This document shows positions 53,956-62,326 of a DNA stretch of 64,000 nt, one piece after another; within the stretch, counting starts at the first letter, position 1; every line of letters starts with the position of its first letter. Origin of the DNA: Powellomyces hirtus (taxonomy: Eukaryota > Chytridiomycota > Chytridiomycetes > Spizellomycetales > Powellomycetaceae). Location: contig JAHLKG010000003.1 of the NCBI GenBank assembly GCA_025526995.1, positions 248,001-312,000 on the forward strand, written 5' to 3'. Below the pieces are notes generated by a model that saw only the letters and a program-made list of their open reading frames with translations, was not told where the DNA came from and made no database searches. The translations under genes were made by a program, and so were the position numbers.

Positions 53956-54459
53956 ATGAGCCAAGAAGATACATTGCAACATGAAGAATCGAGTGCCGAT
54001 GGGGAACCTACAGAGGAATCCCAATCGGTGCAAGATACCGACCAACAGCCTGAACAAGAACAGGTACGAGAGCCAGAGGTAGCTCCGGCACCACCCAAGA
54101 AGCCCCGCTCCCCCGGCCAAATCGCAGCCATGAAGAAGGCCACCGAGGCGCGAGCCAAGAACCTCCGGGAGATGCAGGCCCGGAAGAAGAAGGAGGATGC
54201 TGTTCTAGAAAAGCAACGCAAGATCGACGAGGCAAAACGCATTCTTGAAAAGGAGAAGGAGGAACGCAGGATTAAGCGCGAGTCACGGAAGAAGGCGTTG
54301 GAAGAAAAGCAAAAAGCCAAACCTGTACCCAAGGCACAACCTAAACCCAAGGCAAAGCCCGCTCCATCGTCCGCTCCTGCCACCAATCCATACACAACTT
54401 TTGTAGAATTCGATCAGTCAGAAAGTGAGGATGATGATTATGGAGGTATATTCGGATAG
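53956..54459 (+). CDS. Charged coiled-coil viral protein, unknown
   Basis: 167 residues: an acidic Gln/Glu-rich start (MSQEDTLQHEESSADG), a SPGQIAAMKKATEARAKN helix, a highly charged coiled coil (EKQRKIDEAKRILEKEKEER), a Lys/Pro tail and an acidic end (SESEDDDYGGIFG). Placed between penton and MCP, with 29 and 34 bp gaps. It could be a scaffold or cement protein; no family is recognised. Confidence 0.6.
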   Translation: MSQEDTLQHEESSADGEPTEESQSVQDTDQQPEQEQVREPEVAPAPPKKPRSPGQIAAMKKATEARAKNLREMQARKKKEDAVLEKQRKIDEAKRILEKEKEERRIKRESRKKALEEKQKAKPVPKAQPKPKAKPAPSSAPATNPYTTFVEFDQSESEDDDYGGIFG

Positions 54460-54493
54460 TCTTACTATTATTTTTTTTCTACAGCTGTAGTAA

Positions 54494-55744
54494 ATGTCTC
54501 AAGTAGCAACTGTTCCTCGAAATTGGCTATTCGCATCTTCCTCTTTTTCTAGGAGTTGGTCTGATCCTAGGGGCGAGGGGGTAGCTGTGTATAGCCCCAT
54601 TGGACAAAGCGAGTATTCTACCAAAAGTCGCAACCTTACTCCTATCAGGATTTCGTGCGACTCTAACAGCGTGAGTTTTATTCTGCAGAAACTTTTGATC
54701 TCTATGGATGTGACTGCGGTAAATGACGGTGCACCTACTTCAGGGGCTGGAATCGTCAATTCCAAACTTGGTTTAGAATCATTGATCCAGAGTATAACTG
54801 TGAAAGCCGGTGGCGTGGAAATGACCAAGATTGACAACTATCCTGCGTATCTTTCGCAAACGTACCGCAATCTGAACAAGGGACATAAGCAACTCCTCCA
54901 AAACATGAACGGATATGGAACAACCAACATCTTTGCCGGAACACATACGGCCAGTGTAAACATGCATCCAATGTTGGGATGTTTCCATCCAACTAATGAC
55001 CAGTTCTTCCCCGTCTGGGCACTTCCTAATCAAGCGTTGACTATCGAAATCGTTCTTGCTGACCCCTCGACTGTTTTCACTAGTGGAAATGTGAACGAAC
55101 TTCGAGTGTCTAACATTCGATGCCTTGTTCCATATATTACACCCCCTCCAACAATCGTCTTCAACGTCACTCGAAGTATCGCAGATGGCAAGAGCATCTT
55201 CTACGACTTTTGCCGCTCGACGATGACCGAGGCACCAGCAAGCGGCGGATCCCAAAACGTGTTCAACCTTCACATGTCCGGAGTCCGCTCTCTCATTGGG
55301 TTCGAGGCTTGTTTCGTAGATGACGATGTTCTAGCGGATCCCACTAAGGACAAGAGCGAAATGTTCTCCTCGCAAAATCTGAGGGAGTGGCGGGTCCAGT
55401 TGGGGCCAAACGCTCTTATTCCTTCGGGCGCTCAAGGGTTTACTCATGGGCCGTACAACAAAGAAACACTTCTAGTCAGTCACCTGTCAAACAACGATTT
55501 CGATCAGATGGCAGATATGGACATAAACTTCGCTGATTATGACCAAAAGCAGTTCTCTTTCAGTTACGGTTTCCAATCGAAGGACGAGGGCTCCACTGCG
55601 GCTTTGAGTTTCACAGGCACCGATAGTATCTTGAAGATTATCACCAAGCACGCATCTCCCCCTCCATCCCAAAAAGTGCGTTTGTTGACTACTTACCACG
55701 AGAATGTCACATTGTCCATCGGAGGGCTAGTTACGGTGGTCTAG
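54494..55744 (+). CDS. Major capsid protein, double jelly roll
   Basis: 416 residues. The N-terminal region contains the hallmark pattern of Polinton-like virus capsid proteins: paired strands (LTPIRISCDSNSVSFILQKL), GIVNSKLGLESLIQSITVKAG with the loop that follows (MTKIDNYPAYLSQTY), and mid-protein strands (VWALPNQALTIEIVLADPST). The second barrel includes NVFNLHMSGVRSLIGFEACF and ends in TTYHENVTLSIGGLVTVV. The length is somewhat below the commonest 450-600 residues but plausible. It is the highest-value marker for classifying the element. The assignment rests on overall pattern and gene order. Confidence 0.85.
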   Translation: MSQVATVPRNWLFASSSFSRSWSDPRGEGVAVYSPIGQSEYSTKSRNLTPIRISCDSNSVSFILQKLLISMDVTAVNDGAPTSGAGIVNSKLGLESLIQSITVKAGGVEMTKIDNYPAYLSQTYRNLNKGHKQLLQNMNGYGTTNIFAGTHTASVNMHPMLGCFHPTNDQFFPVWALPNQALTIEIVLADPSTVFTSGNVNELRVSNIRCLVPYITPPPTIVFNVTRSIADGKSIFYDFCRSTMTEAPASGGSQNVFNLHMSGVRSLIGFEACFVDDDVLADPTKDKSEMFSSQNLREWRVQLGPNALIPSGAQGFTHGPYNKETLLVSHLSNNDFDQMADMDINFADYDQKQFSFSYGFQSKDEGSTAALSFTGTDSILKIITKHASPPPSQKVRLLTTYHENVTLSIGGLVTVV

Positions 55745-56000
55745 TCTATTGAGGCGAATTGTTTCCATCAGTGTAAAAAACTGTTCAAGGTTTGAACAGT
55801 TTGTATTAGCTAAGCATACGCGTTACAGTTAACAGCTAGCTACAAACCATATCACGTGATAGGACAAACTGCAAAAGTCCTATCACGTGATAGACAAATT
55901 GGAGAAGCTGTATCACGTGATAGGGTTTCCAACAGCTTGTCATAGGGAACTAAACGCGACCATTTAAAGACATGGGTTGTATTTGTAACTACAGAGTAAA
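55745..56000 (+). promoter_or_regulatory. Region with three TATCACGTGATA palindromes
   Basis: Between the MCP stop and the zinc-ribbon gene. The 12-bp palindrome occurs at 55850-55861, 55881-55892 and 55911-55922, 31 and 30 bp apart. A hairpin-like ACTGTTCAAGG...CTTGAACAGT (about 55781-55802) just after the MCP may be a terminator. ATTTAAAG at about 55962 is a TATA candidate. Confidence 0.6.
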
Positions 56001-56177
56001 ATGGAAGAAACCAACGCACCAGCCACAACTACACGAAAACGCGACTGTAAAGGAGGCTGTGGAAACGAGATCGACTGGATCTCCCATAGGCCTTGGTGCT
56101 GGGAATGTTATCAAAAGAAACTGGCCACAAAGGCGGCCAGCTGGAGTCTGCTCGATAGCAATCAGGAAGACTCATGA
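56001..56177 (+). CDS. Small zinc-ribbon protein
   Basis: 58 residues. It begins MEETNAPATTTRKRD and carries a Cys pair CKGGC and a second pair WCWEC about 20 residues later, forming a C4 zinc ribbon. Such proteins are frequent in this virus class and are often regulators. A TTTAAA element lies about 40 bp upstream. Its end overlaps the convergent gene at 56172 by 6 bases. Confidence 0.6.
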   Translation: MEETNAPATTTRKRDCKGGCGNEIDWISHRPWCWECYQKKLATKAASWSLLDSNQEDS

Positions 56178-56387
56178 GGCCTTTCTTTTCCTTTTCGGCG
56201 TCCTTGTTATTCTGATGCGAAGATGACCATTGGGATATAGTTCCCCGTCCAGATTGGCAATCTTTTTCGCCGTTAACTGATTGATTTGCATTTGCTTGGC
56301 TAGAGATCTGAGACTCGGTGCTGTAAACGTTTTGGATACTCCAAAGTTCTCAAATGTTCCGGTGTAGTTGTACTCGCTCCAACCCAT
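56172..56387 (-). CDS. Small viral protein, unknown
   Basis: 71 residues, starting MGWSEYNYTGTFENFG. The centre may form a short helix-turn-helix (SLRSLAKQMQINQLTAKKIA), the end is basic (RITRTPKRKRKAS). A DNA-binding role is possible but not shown. Confidence 0.45.
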   Translation of the reverse strand: MGWSEYNYTGTFENFGVSKTFTAPSLRSLAKQMQINQLTAKKIANLDGELYPNGHLRIRITRTPKRKRKAS

Positions 56388-56618
56388 TATGTTATGTTCT
56401 ATAGTATTAGCTTACATGTTATTTCTCCTTATATGTGTGTGCGTTTCACGAAGCTCTAAGCTATCGATAGGAACATGAGCTACATAAGGTAACATCTAAC
56501 AAACAATCAGCTTACATCAGCGTGGGGTGGGCCATGTTTAGCTTACTGCGTTTAAAAGGTAAGAAATTTCTTGTAATGTAATAGTATAACACAGCCGGAC
56601 CAAATCCAACATTGAAAC

Positions 56619-59390
56619 ATGAGCATGCACACCCAAACTTCCATTCAGGACAAGCCTGTTTCATCTGTTCTTCCTGCGCCCGAGGAACTTATTGAAGATA
56701 ACTATGTAGACGACGGCAACGGTAATTGGGTGCTAGTCAAAACTAAGCCTGCGTCGAAGAAGCAGAAGGCAGCCAAACCCACCGGGCAAAAGCGTAAAGT
56801 CGCCAACCAGCCGATTACTCCGGTTACCAATACTGAAAAAGAACCCAACGAGAAACTTGAGGAGGAACTCCATTTCCGTACGGCAAGGAAGCGGGATTTT
56901 ACACCTCCTGTATTGTCCGAATCAGTTGCCTTCTCTTTGGTTGAATATATCCACTTTGGCCGAGTCCGTGCCATGTTGAAGAGTCCCGGCGTCCCGGAAG
57001 AAACCAAAAGCGAGTTACGCCAGTTGAAACGGAGGCAAGTGCATAAGAATGGTGTTACCACCTCGTACGCCTACGCTGCCAATGCCGTCGATAACTCTGG
57101 TCGCTTATGGGCACAAGGGCCCGCGCTCCAAAACATGGACGCCAAAACGAACAATGTTCGTCAGTATCTCGCCGCAGGTAAACTGGGCGATCTTGATCAG
57201 GTCAACTCGGTTTTCTATATTCTCGCCCATCTGCTGAAAACGTACTCGATCAAATGTCCAAATGTCGACGAGTACATTGCGTACCGTGCGGAGATTTTGA
57301 AACGGGAGAAGGTTGACAAGGAGTCAGTCATGTACCTCTTAAATTACAAACCTCGCAAAGTCCGTCAGCCTTTCTTCGCAGAGATCCATCGCGTCCTCTA
57401 CGAGAAACTTGTTCCCCACCTTCAAAAAGACTACCCTGCACTATGGGCTAAAACACTTGCCTCCCGTAAGCCGGAAACCATGCGGAATCGGGAGGGCAGT
57501 TTCTTCACCAAGGTCTCTCATACATTGGAAAACAAGATTACTCTTGCTATGAAGGAGTTTCTTGAAGAGAATGATTGGAAAGTGTCCGGGATTGTTTTCG
57601 ACGGTCTCATGTTCCACAAGCGCGACGACAAAGAGATGACACCCGATGTGTTGTTGGAGTGTGATCGATACGTAAAAGAAAAAACCGGCATCGTTTGTAA
57701 AGTGGCAGAGAAGCCCATGGACGTCACCCAAGAGTTCCTCGACCGCTTCCAGTTGACTCTTACACCAGTCGACACGGATGAACAAGAAGAGGAGGACGAA
57801 CCGTTCAGGGAAAAGGAATCAAAGAAAGATTCCAAGGGCAAGTTGGATTATTCGCGACTCAACAAACTTCCCAAGTGGCGCAAATTCCCATGGCGCCGCG
57901 TCACTAACCCTTCTCATAAGAATCTGGCAGAATGGTACTTCGAACTGCGTAACGGTGCCATTCTCAAGCATCAGACTGCAGGCTATATATACGTGCTTGG
58001 AAAGGACAATGTATGGCGACAGTTCGAATCAGTTCGCGCGTCGGACCTAAACTTGCAGGTAGCGGATTCACTTGTTCAGGAATTCCATCAACTCATACAA
58101 GATGTCAGTGACGACGGCCAGGAGAAGAATGTCAGGGCTCTCCAGCACTTATTGAACCACTTCCAGGATGAATTAGAAAGAGAGTCCTTTTCTCTGTCAG
58201 TTACGAACAACGTTGGGCGGATGGCAGACGCGAATGACAATTGTGTCGACCTCTTTCTCTCCAAACCCGAACTACTTGCCTTCAACGATGGTGTCTATAA
58301 TCTGCAGACAAAAGAATTCCGTGCAATTCTGCCCAAGGATTACATTCTGCATTCGACTGGATACGACTTTCCGAAGGGGCCGAGGAACGATACCATTCGA
58401 AAGGAATTGGAGGCGTTCTTCAGCAGTATTTACGCCAGCACTGAAGTCAGAGATTACCGTATGCGCGCCCAAGCACGTGCTTTGTATGGAAGGGTGGTTG
58501 AGGAGATATACATGGTTTTGAAGGGCGAAGGACGGAACGGCAAGGGGGCGGAGGACTACCTTATTAAGAAAGTATTTGGTGGATATTACTTCAGCATCTC
58601 ACCCAACAACCTTACAGGAACGTCGCGAAATGTAGACGCACCAAACGCACAGATGTTCAATATTTTTGGGAAACGTTACATTTCAACCTCAGAGCCCAAG
58701 GGAGGTGAAAAGATGAATACTGAGGAAATCAAGAAACTGACCGGTAACGATCCGTATACTGTACGAACCCTACACTCCAAGCCAATCTCGTTCCCCGTCA
58801 CGGGACTCCTCAATATCCAAACCAACAATATCGTCAAATGGGACAAGGTCGATACCGGACTTGTTCTCCGATCCCGTTGCTGCGAATACCCCTACACCTT
58901 TGAGCCTGCAGATGATATTGATGCAGACGATGAGGATTCTGACAGTGACGATGGCGACGCCGAGGATGCAGACATGGTCCAAAGTATGACTAAGCCAATG
59001 GATATGACATTGAAAGCACGCTTTGGGAGGACGGATTATCGCAACGAATGCCTTTTCATGTACTTGGACATATTCCAAGACATCTTTGTCCGGGATAACA
59101 AGTTCGACTTCACACTAAAGGCTCCGGACGCGGTTGCGACGTTCACGCGACAGAACTTGGTGAAAAGTCTAACGATCGGTACATGGTTCGAGAACACCTA
59201 CACCATAACCGGCGTCAAAAACGACAGGGTGCTAAAGAGTTCCATTTACGAAGCCTACGTTGCCTCGCGTCTTGGACAAGAGACAGTTTCCCTCAAAATA
59301 TTTCACAAGGAACTGGCTCCAGTATTGCCCCAAACTGTCAAACGCCGTGGCAACATATACGTAGTTGGCCTCACCATGAACTTAGAATAA
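56619..59390 (+). CDS. D5-like helicase fused to a polymerase/primase-like N-terminal region
   Basis: 923 residues. Residues 1-90 are basic and disordered. About 95-390 is a large domain with VSGIVFDGLMFHK near residue 327, a word shared with the TVpol/replicative regions fused to viral helicases; whether it is a polymerase or a primase remains open. About 410-620 is a D5_N-like segment (LLAFNDGVYNLQTKEFRAIL). The superfamily 3 helicase follows, with Walker A KGEGRNGKG at 636-643, sensor-type RYISTSEPKGG, and the PVTGLLNIQTNNI segment. An acidic loop (DADDEDSDSDDGDAEDAD) interrupts the C-terminal part. It is the only replication enzyme found in the element. Confidence 0.85.
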   Translation: MSMHTQTSIQDKPVSSVLPAPEELIEDNYVDDGNGNWVLVKTKPASKKQKAAKPTGQKRKVANQPITPVTNTEKEPNEKLEEELHFRTARKRDFTPPVLSESVAFSLVEYIHFGRVRAMLKSPGVPEETKSELRQLKRRQVHKNGVTTSYAYAANAVDNSGRLWAQGPALQNMDAKTNNVRQYLAAGKLGDLDQVNSVFYILAHLLKTYSIKCPNVDEYIAYRAEILKREKVDKESVMYLLNYKPRKVRQPFFAEIHRVLYEKLVPHLQKDYPALWAKTLASRKPETMRNREGSFFTKVSHTLENKITLAMKEFLEENDWKVSGIVFDGLMFHKRDDKEMTPDVLLECDRYVKEKTGIVCKVAEKPMDVTQEFLDRFQLTLTPVDTDEQEEEDEPFREKESKKDSKGKLDYSRLNKLPKWRKFPWRRVTNPSHKNLAEWYFELRNGAILKHQTAGYIYVLGKDNVWRQFESVRASDLNLQVADSLVQEFHQLIQDVSDDGQEKNVRALQHLLNHFQDELERESFSLSVTNNVGRMADANDNCVDLFLSKPELLAFNDGVYNLQTKEFRAILPKDYILHSTGYDFPKGPRNDTIRKELEAFFSSIYASTEVRDYRMRAQARALYGRVVEEIYMVLKGEGRNGKGAEDYLIKKVFGGYYFSISPNNLTGTSRNVDAPNAQMFNIFGKRYISTSEPKGGEKMNTEEIKKLTGNDPYTVRTLHSKPISFPVTGLLNIQTNNIVKWDKVDTGLVLRSRCCEYPYTFEPADDIDADDEDSDSDDGDAEDADMVQSMTKPMDMTLKARFGRTDYRNECLFMYLDIFQDIFVRDNKFDFTLKAPDAVATFTRQNLVKSLTIGTWFENTYTITGVKNDRVLKSSIYEAYVASRLGQETVSLKIFHKELAPVLPQTVKRRGNIYVVGLTMNLE

Positions 59391-59492
59391 GTTGAGCAAT
59401 TGTTACAAGCTTGCTTATCGATAAAAGCTTTAACACTAGGAGTAAGCTTTGCTATTTAAGCAGCTGTAACATTAGTAACATACAGAATCAAA

Positions 59493-59780
59493 ATGCTTCC
59501 AACCGAGTTACTTTACACAATCCACCGCTTCTGCGACCGTGATACAGGCGGAGTTATGACAGATGCCTGCAACCTATACTTTTCCATTCGCCAAAGGGCT
59601 CACGCTTTGGAAAAAGAACCATGGAAGAGGTTCAACAAGTTGAAGTCAATTACCTTCAATCTGGAAGGCCGTGTCTTTGTGTTCAACGACTCCCCTGCCA
59701 ATATGGACAACTGGAATGATTACATGCTTAGGAGAGGAGCGGGCATTACTTTTGCACCAGTTCGTCCCATCCAGAGGTGA
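59493..59780 (+). CDS. Small F-box-like protein
   Basis: 95 residues. The start MLPTELLYTIHRFCDRDTGG has the LP.ELL..I pattern of an F-box, followed by a helix (LYFSIRQRAHALEKEP). No substrate-binding repeats follow. Last gene before the right TIR (20 bp away). ATTTAAGC lies about 40 bp upstream. If real, it would plug into host SCF ubiquitin ligases. Confidence 0.45.
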   Translation: MLPTELLYTIHRFCDRDTGGVMTDACNLYFSIRQRAHALEKEPWKRFNKLKSITFNLEGRVFVFNDSPANMDNWNDYMLRRGAGITFAPVRPIQR

Positions 59781-59799
59781 TAGGTCCAACACAGATACA

Positions 59800-61186
59800 T
59801 ATTGAAAGAAGAGAAGCTAAAAGATTCGTGTGGGGACAAGGGGGGGCATGATAATAGGAAGGGGGGGCATGATAATTTGCTCGATGAACGGGGGCATGGA
59901 GGGTAGAGTTAAAAAAGGATAGAAACCTGGAGTAACCAATGGAGCGAAGCTTCATTGTTGTAGGGGGGGCATAGGGGGCATGATAATACAAACTTTATTC
60001 AATCAATTTTATTTTTAAAGGTGAGGTGAGGAGGTCGACCCCCCTGACCTCACCTCACCTTACAAAACAGAGATATATGGAAAAGTTTTGAAATTATCAT
60101 GCCCCCCATGCCCCCCTTTTTACCGAGTTACAGACTGAAGTATGGAGGGTTGCAATGGAGGAGAGGGCTGGTAATATGGTGTTGCCTCCATGGCTACATT
60201 TCATGGAGGCGATTATCATGCCCCCCCCTTGGAAGTATCATGCCCCCCCCTTACGGCGGGCGATAGTGGTTGTAACCTTAGCTATCGATAGGTAGATTAG
60301 ACAAGAGGGAGTTCTATAAAAGAAGAGAAGTAACAGCTCGTGGCCACCCAAGTTACCCAAGGACGACGGGTACTCATGGACAAAACCAAAAGCTACAGGA
60401 CTTACGCTCTAAACAATATAGCGTTTCTACTTCCAAACAGTAGAAGAATACAACTGGCGTCCATTGGACGTTGGGACAGAACCCTCTTAAATTTTACCCA
60501 AGGGGGTTCTGTTGGTTTTGGAAAATTGCCACCGATGTGACAAAGGTTGATTACGTAATCAAAGTCGCGAACGCGCCAAACGCACTTAAGGAAACGAGCT
60601 ATGTTTTGGCGACCGGAGCAACGGAGGCCAAACGCATTCAGGGAAACGAGCTATGTTTTGGCGACCGGAGCAACGGAGGCCAACGAGCACCGGCGGAACG
60701 AGCTATGTTTTGGCTACCGGCGATCTGACGGTACTTTGGCGGAGGGAGGGTCCGGGGGGTCTTCCCATCGATAGGAACAATGGAACATTCCGGACGCCAA
60801 ACGCACCCCAATTTGCGAGCTATGTTTTGGCTACCGGTGCCACTTGGAAACCAACGCGACTCTAGGAACGCGAGCTATTTTGGACGCGGAGAAAACGAGG
60901 CGCCAAAAAAGCGCTGAATCGAGCTAAGTCGGTGGCTTTGTTGCCAACGGTGGTTAAGATTGCTAACTATAGAACTTTGCTCCTATAGTTGGACAACATT
61001 ACACGTATTGGCGATTATTACACGTTCATTACACGTTTTGGACAACATTACACGTACCGAAAACCCGGAAACCCATACCAAATCCCCAGTTTATGGTAAG
61101 TGCCGAAAACCCGGTAAAACCCATGGTAATCACCTGTTGCAGGCCACTGGGGAAAGCACTAGTGCTTTCCCCAGTGGCCTGCGACA
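59800..61186 (-). repeat. Right terminal inverted repeat
   Basis: 1387 bp, inverted copy of 37069-38455 with the same motif order. One difference was noticed: TGTTGC at 61135 instead of TGTCGC. A TATAAAAG at about 60315 precedes a 54-codon frame (ATG 60376) that points outward and exists in both TIRs; its meaning is unclear. Confidence 0.97.
61135..61186. repeat. 52-bp terminal palindrome, right
   Basis: Same palindrome as at the left end with a single mismatch on the inner arm (TGTTGC against GCGACA). Confidence 0.95.
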
Positions 61187-61809
61187 ACCGTGTGGATTGT
61201 AGTCGTCTTCCTCGTTGTCCCGCTTTCGCGGGTCATGCTCAAATTCGGATGAAGAATCCAACTCCGACTCCGACTCCGTCGCCGTTGCCTTCCCCTTCCC
61301 CTTCCCCTTCCCCTTCCCCTTCCCCTTCCCCTTCCCCTTCCCCTTCCCCTTCCTCCTTTTTAGAGAAGCTGCCTTCTCCCTGGCAGCCTCATCGCGGATC
61401 TGCAGTCGCCGCAACTGCCTCACGCGTTCAGGATCAAGGCGCCCGCCCAAAGCTGCCGCAATCTGAACCTGCAATGTAATGAAGACACAGTAAATTGAAT
61501 TTTTGCGTCCAGGGGATGGACCAATCGTTCAAATAACTGATTTAATGCTTCCTAATAATCAGACATGCACTTACGTCGTACTTTGTGACAGTGGATCGCC
61601 TGGTATGGCGAGACACCAGGAGCGAGTCTGCCAAAAAACTTGCCAGAAAGAGCTCCGCTCCTTCTTGCAGTACATCCATGCCCCTGGCATTCCAATGCAG
61701 CTTTCTTTTTGCGTTCAACTCGTCCGTCCACACCGGGACGGCGATCCCGCGGACGCATTGTCAAAATGGTGCCTTTGGGATCAACGCGCCCACTTTGGAG
61801 GCGTAATAG

Positions 61810-61994
61810 CTGGCATTGAAGGAAGATGGAGGACGCAATAAATCATCAGAAAGGGTTCAGAATGGCAAAGCGCATTCAAAAACACCATCTAATTTGTCCA
61901 GCGGTACTCGGACAAATTAGATGATGTTTTTGACCGCAAAGCATGGACGGGGACACAAAGAAAGCATCACTTGCGTCCAATACTCATAACTCAC
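61810..61994 (-). repeat. Introner-like intron 1 of the H3-like gene
   Basis: Minus-strand intron beginning GTGAGTTATGAGTATT then GGACGCAAGTGATGCTTTCT. It carries an almost perfect hairpin: AAAACACCATCTAATTTGTC on the plus strand at about 61881-61901 and its complement at about 61909-61930. Splicing to CAATGCCAG gives the H3 reading frame. The second intron of the gene (61469-61574) contains a GGACGC...TTTACTGTGTC unit. Confidence 0.7.
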
Positions 61995-62326
61995 TCGATC
62001 TCTTTCTGTGCCAGTTTCCCTGCTCGGTGTTTAAGGTTTCTTTGCGGCGGAGGTGGTGCTGCGAATCTGCCGAGCTTGCTGAGTGTAGACTTGGGGGGAA
62101 CCCCCGCGGTCCAGTCTTTCGTTTGCATAACAGTCTCAAGGTCTTCGTCTGAGCCTGTGGGACTGGGAGACCTTTTCCTCTTTGGTGGTTGCTTCTTTGG
62201 TGGCATTGTCTGTGTGCGTGTCGTGTGTGAAATGGAACAGAATGTGAATGAATACTGATACTACTATATTGCAAAACAATCAGAACCCTCCCCTCTTCCC
62301 CTCCCCTCTTCCCGTCCCCTCTGCCA

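Larger units (their letters stand above)
37069..61186. mobile_element. Polinton-like virus / Maverick-type endogenous element, complete
   Basis: 24,118 bp with 1387-bp terminal inverted repeats, ends TGTCGC...GCGACA, and target duplication ACCGT (37064-37068 and 61187-61191). The TG/CA ends and 5-bp duplication suit a retroviral-type integrase, which the element encodes. It has the morphogenetic module that defines the group (double-jelly-roll MCP, penton, packaging ATPase), a D5-like helicase fusion, and intron-free, tightly packed genes on both strands. No protein-primed polymerase B and no adenain-like protease were found, which points to the Polinton-like virus side rather than classic Polintons. 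One mismatch was noticed between the TIRs, so the insertion looks recent. Confidence 0.93.
36998..62206 (-). pseudogene. Histone H3-like gene split by the viral insertion
   Basis: Minus-strand exons: 62206-61995, 61809-61575, 61468-61187, then across the 24-kb insertion 37063-36998. Spliced this way, the frame matches an H3 core: HRAGKLAQKEI, ALIPKAPF, then MDVLQEGAELFLASFLADS (alpha2), VSRHTRRSTVTKYDVQIAAAL (alpha3 region), where canonical H3 has ALQEASE..., HAKRVT and DIQLA. The N-tail is basic (MPPKKQPPKRKRSPSPTGSDE) without the normal H3 tail. After the fold come a basic helix, a long KG repeat (about 61285-61355) and an acidic end. TGA at 61761 lies where CGA is likely. The element sits in exon 3, after which the frame runs on to TAG at 36998. 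It may be a CenH3-like or mobile-element-derived histone. Confidence 0.6.

Noticed and set aside
61215..61466. Plus-strand FPFPFPF repeat frame near the right flank
   Set aside because: It is the complement of the KG repeat in the H3-like gene; the opposite frame continues a histone-fold protein.
27654..62206. Alternative genetic code (TGA or TAG as sense) to explain the stops
   Set aside because: Intact host genes in the window end normally with TGA, TAG or TAA, and the stops occur only in mobile or disrupted genes.
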